Assembly: GCF_025263685.1 (NCBI RefSeq)
Contig: NZ_CP092109.1
Location: forward strand, 4,031,001 to 4,095,000
Reading direction: 5' to 3'
Length of the DNA: 64,000 nt
From: Geoalkalibacter halelectricus
GTDB lineage: Bacteria > Desulfobacterota > Desulfuromonadia > Desulfuromonadales > Geoalkalibacteraceae
Shown here: piece by piece, positions 59,238 to 64,000 of the stretch
Position numbering within the stretch: the first letter of the stretch is position 1
Layout: each line of letters opens with the position of its first letter
Made by a program: the position numbers and the translations under genes
The notes under the pieces: generated by a model
What the model was told of the DNA's origin: nothing
The model's database searches: none
What the model saw: only the letters and a program-made list of their open reading frames with translations

Positions 59238-59723
59238 ACACAACACCTTCGGCAAACACCACTCTTGATCCTGCTGCGAAAACAAGTTTTCGGAGTTTCA
59301 TGTGATTTCGCCTTAGTGGCTTTTTCGGGCTTAAGTTTGTGGCAAATTGACTTTTTTGTGGGGGAACTCTTTAATTAAGACTGATTATAAATTAGAGTCA
59401 TACAAAGCATTATTTCACTTATTTGTATGGGTATTTTGGCCGCCTGCCGTATTTAATAATTTTAACCACAACATCTGCCGGCCAACCCTTGCCTTTTTTT
59501 GCCCCAGGTTGTATATTTGAGTCCACTCCGAAAACATGTTTTCGGGAATTCGTGAAATTATTACCTTTTTTAATCATCTGGCTGTCTGCCAATAAGATTA
59601 ATTCGTGTCATTTGGTGCATACATATTCCGGTGAAAGTGAACAGTGTGTTCCGGTGAAAGTGAACAGTTTTTTATTTTGCGATTTCACGGATTAAAAATA
59701 AATAAAAAATTCAGTTTAAGGTT

Positions 59724-60458
59724 TTATTTTTTAGCTTTAGATTTTCTAAGAGATTCTCCCTTTAGGTCTATGCGGTGTGCTGTATGGATTAGCCTGTCAA
59801 GTATTGCATCTGCGATTGTGTGATCTTCAATAAGTTCATACCATTTACTGATAGGGATTTGTGATGTGATGATGGTTGATTTAGCAGAATGCCTTTCCTC
59901 TATAATATCGAGTAAGATTAGTTGGTTTTGATTATCTATGGGTTGTAGTCCAAAGTCATCAATGATTACCAAGTCTTGATTTTCAATAACTTTTAGTTCT
60001 TTCATGTAGGATCCATCAGCTTTGGACATGCTGAGTTTAGAAAATATCTTGGAAAGATTTAAATACATTACCTTGTATCCTTTCAGGCAGGCTTGGTAAC
60101 CAAAGGCACTCGCCAGATAACTTTTTCCTGTTCCGGTGGCTCCGGTAATAATAATGTTTTGTCCTTGCTCAATAAAGCTGCAATCAGCCAGTCGTAGCAT
60201 GGTGTTTTTATCCAGATTACGTTGAGGGGCATAATTGATGTCTTCGATAGATGCACTATAGCGAAAGCGGGCTTGCCTGATGAGCCTGTCGGTTTTTCGA
60301 TTTAGACGCTCAGTCCACTCTGATTCAATCAAAGAACCAATAAGTTGATCGGCAGTAATGTCGTTATGTGCGCCTGTTTGCAGAGCCGTTTCAAAACAGC
60401 TAAGCATGCCATAGAGGCGCATTTCTTTCATTTTTTCTAAGGTTTGATTGTTGTTCAT
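59724..60458 (-). CDS. istB: IS21 helper ATPase IstB (Bacteroidota-like)
   Basis: 244 residues. MKEMRLYGMLSCFETALQTG opening, Walker A ITGATGTGKSYLA, Walker B DLVIIDDFGLQPI, sensor STIITSQIPISKWYELIED. AT-rich codon use. Intact, but its istA is truncated, so the element should not move on its own. Confidence 0.92.
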   Translation of the reverse strand: MNNNQTLEKMKEMRLYGMLSCFETALQTGAHNDITADQLIGSLIESEWTERLNRKTDRLIRQARFRYSASIEDINYAPQRNLDKNTMLRLADCSFIEQGQNIIITGATGTGKSYLASAFGYQACLKGYKVMYLNLSKIFSKLSMSKADGSYMKELKVIENQDLVIIDDFGLQPIDNQNQLILLDIIEERHSAKSTIITSQIPISKWYELIEDHTIADAILDRLIHTAHRIDLKGESLRKSKAKK

Positions 60459-60487
60459 TTCAAAATAGGATTAAAGTTTAAGTTTGA

Positions 60488-60656
60488 TTATTGGTAATAA
60501 TGAGCTCCTCTTATGTTTTCGTGAAAAGGAATTTGTACTTGTATCGTATGTTCTTCAAGGGGTTGCTTGTCAAGACTTTTATCCAAAATACTGTAGACGC
60601 TTTGATACGAATGAGTTTTATAGTAAAGGGCTCGCTTGCAGGCATTATTAAGGCGT
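60488..60656 (-). pseudogene. istA: IS21 IstA, C-terminal fragment
   Basis: The minus strand reads RLNNACKRALYYKTHSYQSV then YSILDKSLDKQPLEE and HENIRGAHYYQ before TAA at 60490-60488, the IstA end (I(R)GxxYY). The 5' 400 or so codons are missing. Confidence 0.75.
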
Positions 60657-60986
60657 TGTTTACTTGTTGCTGAGCAGCGCCGACTTGTAGACCTCGCGCG
60701 GATGGACGATGCTCGCGGTCATGGACCCCACCGATACCAGATCGTAGCAGAGAATGCGATTTTTGGAATCGAGGTGCAGGGCCACGAAATGCTCCTTGGT
60801 TTCTTGCGCCAGATCACCGAACAGGTTGAAGACCGCCTCCGAGGAATGCACCCGAGCGCGCACCCAGGGCGGAGCCTTTTCGCGAATGGTGACCGTGTGA
60901 AACACCGCCTTGATGCAGCGCAGGCGGATGGCTCGGGTTTGCTGGTCAGCCGCTTCCAGTGGTCGGGAAAACAGATCAAGAGTCAT
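60657..60986 (-). pseudogene. radC: RadC-like JAB protein, N-terminal part
   Basis: About 106 residues: VFHTVTIREKAPPWVRARVH, SSEAVFNLFGDLAQETKEHF, VALHLDSKNRILCYDLVSVG and ASIVHPREVYKSALLSN, the RadC MPN+ domain up to the strand before the metal-binding HNHPSGD motif. It ends at the IS21 fragment. The missing C-terminal part matches the remnant at 8019-8173 on the same strand. RadC-like proteins of this length are common on integrative elements and plasmids. Confidence 0.85.
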
Positions 60987-61083
60987 GGGCGTGTCTCCCT
61001 GGGGGCGAACACGCCTCCCCCTTGGGGGGCAGGTGTCGCCCCCGGCAAGGGTTTACTTGATGTTTTTTTAAGCCTGGGCTCTT

Positions 61084-61359
61084 TCAGCCGCAGACGCTTC
61101 GTCGCTGATAGTTCGAGGTCTCCTCCCTGGTCTCCAGGGGAGCCTCCGCTACGAGTCGCAGCAGCTGTTCCCCAAGCGCCCGGATGCGGGCGGGATCAGC
61201 CGGCCACACACGGATCACGATGTCGCCGATGCCGAGCTTGAGCACCGGTTCGTTCTCCCCGGGAAAATCCGGGTGGACATCGATCCAGGCGGTCAGTGGC
61301 GCCGCCCGGCGGGGTTCATCAGGCAGGGTGACCGCCCAGGCTTCGAGTTTGATCTCCAT
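61084..61359 (-). CDS. Hypothetical protein
   Basis: 91 residues (MEIKLEAWAVTLPDEPRRAA ... VIRVWPADPARIRALGEQLL), overlapping the start-side of the upstream TSCPD gene by 41 bases. Strand-rich start and amphipathic end; no family recognised. Part of a small minus-strand cluster with primase and RadC genes that looks like phage or ICE cargo. Confidence 0.55.
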   Translation of the reverse strand: MEIKLEAWAVTLPDEPRRAAPLTAWIDVHPDFPGENEPVLKLGIGDIVIRVWPADPARIRALGEQLLRLVAEAPLETREETSNYQRRSVCG

Positions 61360-61729
61360 GAGTCGTTATCCTTTCTGTATCCTGACCCGATTGCGCATGC
61401 AGTCGGATGGCGCGGCCGATGGCATCGACGCAAGAGTTCACCATCTCGCCCTCGTCCTCCACCGGCGGGCGATGACAGCCGTGGCCGAGCAGGGCCTTGA
61501 CGGCATCGCCGACCTCCATGCCCGAGCGCAGCCCGTAGGAAGTCACCATGGTCAGGGCGTTGGCGACGAGGCTTGCGCAGGTGCCGCTTTTGCCGAAGCG
61601 CACGAAGACCTCCATGAGTCGCTGCGTTTGCGGGTCGTTGTTAAGGGTCACGTAGAGCTTGCCGCAGGGCGAGTTCATCACCAGGGTTTGCCCGTGCACG
61701 CATTTGGGGCGGTGACGTTTGGGCGTCAT
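61319..61729 (-). CDS. TSCPD-domain protein
   Basis: 136 residues. MNSPCGKLYVTLNNDP and EVFVRFGKSGTCASLVANAL then LRSGMEVGDAVKALLGHGCH match the TSCPD domain (S/TPCG(K/S)xxV ... GKxGxC...), the metal-binding tail also found in class II ribonucleotide reductases. Stand-alone copies occur on mobile elements, of unknown role. Complete. Confidence 0.7.
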   Translation of the reverse strand: MTPKRHRPKCVHGQTLVMNSPCGKLYVTLNNDPQTQRLMEVFVRFGKSGTCASLVANALTMVTSYGLRSGMEVGDAVKALLGHGCHRPPVEDEGEMVNSCVDAIGRAIRLHAQSGQDTERITTHGDQTRSLGGHPA

Positions 61730-61800
61730 GAGCGTTCTCCTTATTCTGGATGTTCAGGGGCGGGGGAAGCCCGGTGACTTTTTGGCGTCCCTCGAACAGT

Positions 61801-62043
61801 TCAAAGAAGAGTGCGCACCGCCTCGACAAAGCTCAGGCCGTCGCGCTCCATGAGCAAGGCGATGGTGTCCCAGCCCTTGCCGCCTGTCTTGGGTCGACAA
61901 CCGGCGAAGCAGATCAGCACGTTGTGCTTGATGGACGCCGACGGCCTGCGATCCTCGTGAAAGGGGCAGCACACCAGGGCGTTTGGGTGACTGGGACTTT
62001 GCGCCAGAAGGGTTTCCATGGGCACGGCGCGCGCGGCGTCGAG
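61801..62043 (-). pseudogene. CHC2 zinc-finger primase-like fragment
   Basis: From 62025: METLLAQSPSHPNALVCCPF, HEDRRPSASIKHNVLICFAG, CRPKTGGKGWDTIALLMERD and SFVEAVRTLL. The C-P-F-H-E-D-x-x-P-S and CF-x-C pattern is the CHC2 zinc-binding domain of DnaG-type primases. The frame stops at 61801, and the ISL3 element cuts the 5' end at 62044. Either a short CHC2 protein or the remnant of a primase. Confidence 0.7.
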
Positions 62044-63352
62044 GGCTCTTCGCTATTCCGTGTGGGTAATGGTATGAAGGTGTGAATCATCCCATGCCCC
62101 GGAGGTTTTGATTTTCAATGAATCCTGAAACGCTTTTTGCTGTTGCCCTTGGAATTGCTCCCCCCTGGGAGGTTGTCGGCGTCGACTTCTCTCAAGAGAC
62201 CAAACGGCTCGACATCCGCATCGATTTCCCGCGGGGCGCCCAGTTCGCCTGCCCCGTCTGTGGAGCCGACGCTCCGGTTCACGATACGACCGAGAAGAGT
62301 TGGCGGCATCTGAACTTTTTCCAGTACGAAGCCTATCTGACGGCCCGGGTGCCGCGCACCAACTGCCCCAACCAGGGTTGTGGTATCAAGCAGGTGGTCG
62401 TGCCGTGGTCCCGTGCCGGTTCCGGGTTTACCCTGTTGTTCGAGGCTTTGGTGATGGCCCTGGCCCGGCAGATGCCGGTCAATGCCATCGCGCAACTGCT
62501 GCAGGTCCACGACACCCGGCTGTGGCGCATCATCCGCAGCTATGTCGATGCCGCCCGAGCCGACGAGGATTACTCCGGCGTGACCCGTCTGGGTGCAGAT
62601 GAAACCAGTGCCCGGCGGGGGCATGACTATGTCACCTTCTTTTTCGACATGGACGCCCGTAAGCTGCTGTTCGGAACCCATGGCAAGGACCATACGACGG
62701 TGGAGCGCTTCGTGGCCGATTTCGCGGCGCATGGTGGCACCGTGGACAACGTCACCGACGCCTGCATCGATATGTCCAAATCCTTCATCAAGGGGCTACA
62801 GGAGCAGTTCCCCAACGCGGTGCTGACCTTCGACCAGTTTCACGTCATCAAGCTGATGAACGACGTGCTGGGCAAGATCCGCGCAGAAGAAGCCCGGCAG
62901 TTTCCCGAAGAGTTGCGCAAGACCCGCTATCTGTTCCTGAAGAACCCCGATCGCTTGACTGACGAGCAGGAGCAGCGGCTGCGCAGCCTGACCCGCTTCG
63001 ACCTGGGGAGCATCAAGGCCTACATTCTCAAGCTGGGCCTGCAATTCGTCTATTTTGCCGAAAGCCGCCAGGAGGCGGAAATCCTCCTCAAGCGCTGGTA
63101 CCGCCGGGCGGTTCGCAGCAAGGTCGACCGGATCGTTAAACTGGCCAAAACTATCAAAGCACACTGGCAGGGAATCTTGAGCTACTTCGACTCACGCCTG
63201 ACCAACGGCTTCTTGGAAGGGGTCAACAGCCTCGTCCAGGCGGCCAAAGCCAAGGCAAGAGGCTATCGCAATCCCGACAACCTGATTGCCATGGCGTACC
63301 TCATTGCCGGCAAGCTCAAATTCCCTCAACCCACTTGAAACAGCGAAGAGCC
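62044..63352 (+). mobile_element. ISL3-family element (complete)
   Basis: 1309 bp; ends GGCTCTTCGCTATTCCG and inverse GGCTCTTCGCTGTTTCAAG. One transposase gene. Inserted between a primase fragment and an istB fragment. Solo right ends of this IS occur at 18775, 27491 and 32807. Confidence 0.92.
62118..63338 (+). CDS. ISL3-family transposase
   Basis: 406 residues. N-terminal zinc-binding [20 protein letters not shown], then HTH ([19 protein letters not shown]), and core [59 protein letters not shown] and [20 protein letters not shown], the complete ISL3 DDE order. Probably active, given several copies of its end. Confidence 0.94.
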   Translation: MNPETLFAVALGIAPPWEVVGVDFSQETKRLDIRIDFPRGAQFACPVCGADAPVHDTTEKSWRHLNFFQYEAYLTARVPRTNCPNQGCGIKQVVVPWSRAGSGFTLLFEALVMALARQMPVNAIAQLLQVHDTRLWRIIRSYVDAARADEDYSGVTRLGADETSARRGHDYVTFFFDMDARKLLFGTHGKDHTTVERFVADFAAHGGTVDNVTDACIDMSKSFIKGLQEQFPNAVLTFDQFHVIKLMNDVLGKIRAEEARQFPEELRKTRYLFLKNPDRLTDEQEQRLRSLTRFDLGSIKAYILKLGLQFVYFAESRQEAEILLKRWYRRAVRSKVDRIVKLAKTIKAHWQGILSYFDSRLTNGFLEGVNSLVQAAKAKARGYRNPDNLIAMAYLIAGKLKFPQPT

Positions 63353-63892
63353 GGCCTGGGTCATGGTCATGGGTTTGAGGCCGAAGTCGTCGATGATGAG
63401 CAGGTCCGGGGCGAGCAGTCGGCGCAGTTCGGCATCCCATGAGTTGTCGGCGCGGGAGGACTGCAGAGTGCGAAAGAGTTTGACCGCCTTGAGAAACAAG
63501 ACCGAGCGCCCCGATCGGCAGGCGTGGTGACCCAGGGCCTGGGCGAGGTGGGTCTTGCCGGTGCCGGCGGGTCCGTAGAGCAGAACATGCTCGCGCCGCT
63601 CGATGAACAGCCCGGTGGCCAGATCGCGGATGGCGGCGGGATTGAGGGTGGGAGAGCCTGCGAAGTCGAACTCCTCCAGGGTCTTGGGCTCCTCGAAACT
63701 GGCACGTTGCAGACGCAACCGCAGACTCTGGGTCTTGCGGCGCTCGATCTCGTCCTGCAACAGCAGTTGGAGAAACTCCAGGTAGCCGAGTTGATCCTGG
63801 CGGGCCTGCAGCAGCCGCACATCGAGGGTGTCGAGCATGCGGCCGAGCTTAAGGGTCTTGAGTTGGCTGGTCAGGGCGGCGCTCGCGCTCAT
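63353..63892 (-). pseudogene. istB: IS21 IstB, 3'-truncated by ISL3
   Basis: About 178 residues: LKTLKLGRMLDTLDVRLLQA, Walker A LLYGPAGTGKTHLAQALG, Walker B LLIIDDFGLKPM, then ISL3 sequence. The sensor and C-terminal parts are lost. The ATG at 63892 overlaps the istA stop. Confidence 0.88.
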
Positions 63893-64000
63893 CGGCCCAC
63901 CTCCTTGGCGGCAAAGCTATCCGCCGGGTGGAGAAAGCCCAAGGCCTGTTCGGTCAGCGGCGCCGGGCTAAGTTCCTGAGTGGATTTCCAGTAGAGCGGA
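63889..64000 (-). pseudogene. istA: IS21 IstA, C-terminal end, running off the window
   Basis: The minus strand reads PLYWKSTQELSPAPLTEQAL then GFLHPADSFAAKEVGR and TGA at 63891-63889. Continues beyond the window edge, so whether the gene is complete cannot be judged. Confidence 0.7.

Larger units (their letters stand above)
59625..60656 (-). mobile_element. Partial IS21-family element, Bacteroidota-like
   Basis: The left end carries (T)TCCGGTGAAAGTGAACAG twice (59626-59669), a terminus known to me from Bacteroidota IS21 elements. istB is complete; istA is cut at about 60656, where GC-rich sequence begins. Confidence 0.8.

Noticed and set aside
1-64000. tRNA or rRNA genes
   Set aside because: No cloverleaf with a conserved T-loop or ribosomal RNA core sequence was recognised by eye.

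Overview
The window is dominated by mobile elements and toxin-antitoxin (TA) modules. The few housekeeping-type genes are a bacterioferritin, a SEC-C protein, and remnants of Wzz, RadC, a glycosyltransferase and an ADP-forming acyl-CoA synthetase. The GC-rich majority, with its MntA/HepT modules, a RAYT, a recombinase trio and the particular IS families, suggests a deltaproteobacterium of the Geobacter/Desulfuromonas type. That is inference; no taxonomic marker is present. Blocks around 41.9-45.8, 54.6-56.1 and 57.7-60.65 kb are AT-rich and carry Bacteroidota-like IS elements, so they are either transferred DNA or foreign contigs.

Layout. 0-4.5 kb: IstA fragment, then HepT/MntA, ParE, HEPN and MNT genes separated by composite repeats. 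4.5-8.2 kb: truncated AbiEii and PIN toxins, serine recombinase, HigBA, a second HigA, a lipoprotein, RadC C-terminus. 8.3-12 kb: MNT-HEPN, RelBE and MNT-HEPN cassettes with the same repeats. 12-15.6 kb: a complete trio of tyrosine recombinases (RIT-type element) with perfect 32-bp ends. 15.6-18.8 kb: IS5 remnant, bacterioferritin, 34-bp tandem repeats, SEC-C protein. 18.9-22.0 kb: a transposon with DDE transposase, ExeA-type ATPase and a DUF6431-like protein. 22-27.5 kb: two MNT-HepT modules, orphan antitoxins, an RHH/RelE pair and HicAB. 27.6-30.3 kb: IS21. 30.4-32.6 kb: a small operon of unknown function. 32.8-35.1 kb: truncated HsdS and HsdM. 35.2-41.8 kb: RAYT unit, FGE-like lipoprotein, IS21 and a large secreted-effector-like protein. 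42-45.8 kb: conserved unknown gene and IS1182. 46-54.5 kb: group II intron, second FGE-like lipoprotein with the C-terminal part of the large protein, IS1380, a truncated second ExeA-type transposon and an IS701-like element. 54.5-60.7 kb: IS1595, IS4, IS3 and part of an IS21. 60.7-64 kb: RadC N-terminus, TSCPD and CHC2-primase fragments, ISL3 and a truncated IS21.

Two observations matter most. First, TA modules are organised as cassettes. Each is followed on its 3' side by a composite repeat that ends in GACCCC, and the polarity is the same in three separate stretches. The RAYT gene is bounded by inverted copies of the same terminus (GGGGTCGGACCAAG). This looks like a REP/RAYT-linked system that accumulates TA cassettes. 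Second, partial ends of seven or more unrelated IS families are 110 bp long (107-112) and lie back to back. That is best explained by short-read contigs with a 110-bp overlap having been concatenated. Gene order across those junctions (about 643, 4495, 8283, 12053, 18886, 22010, 24809, 27597, 30327, 32806, 35234, 39842, 47904, 49731) should not be trusted, whereas order inside each block is probably real.
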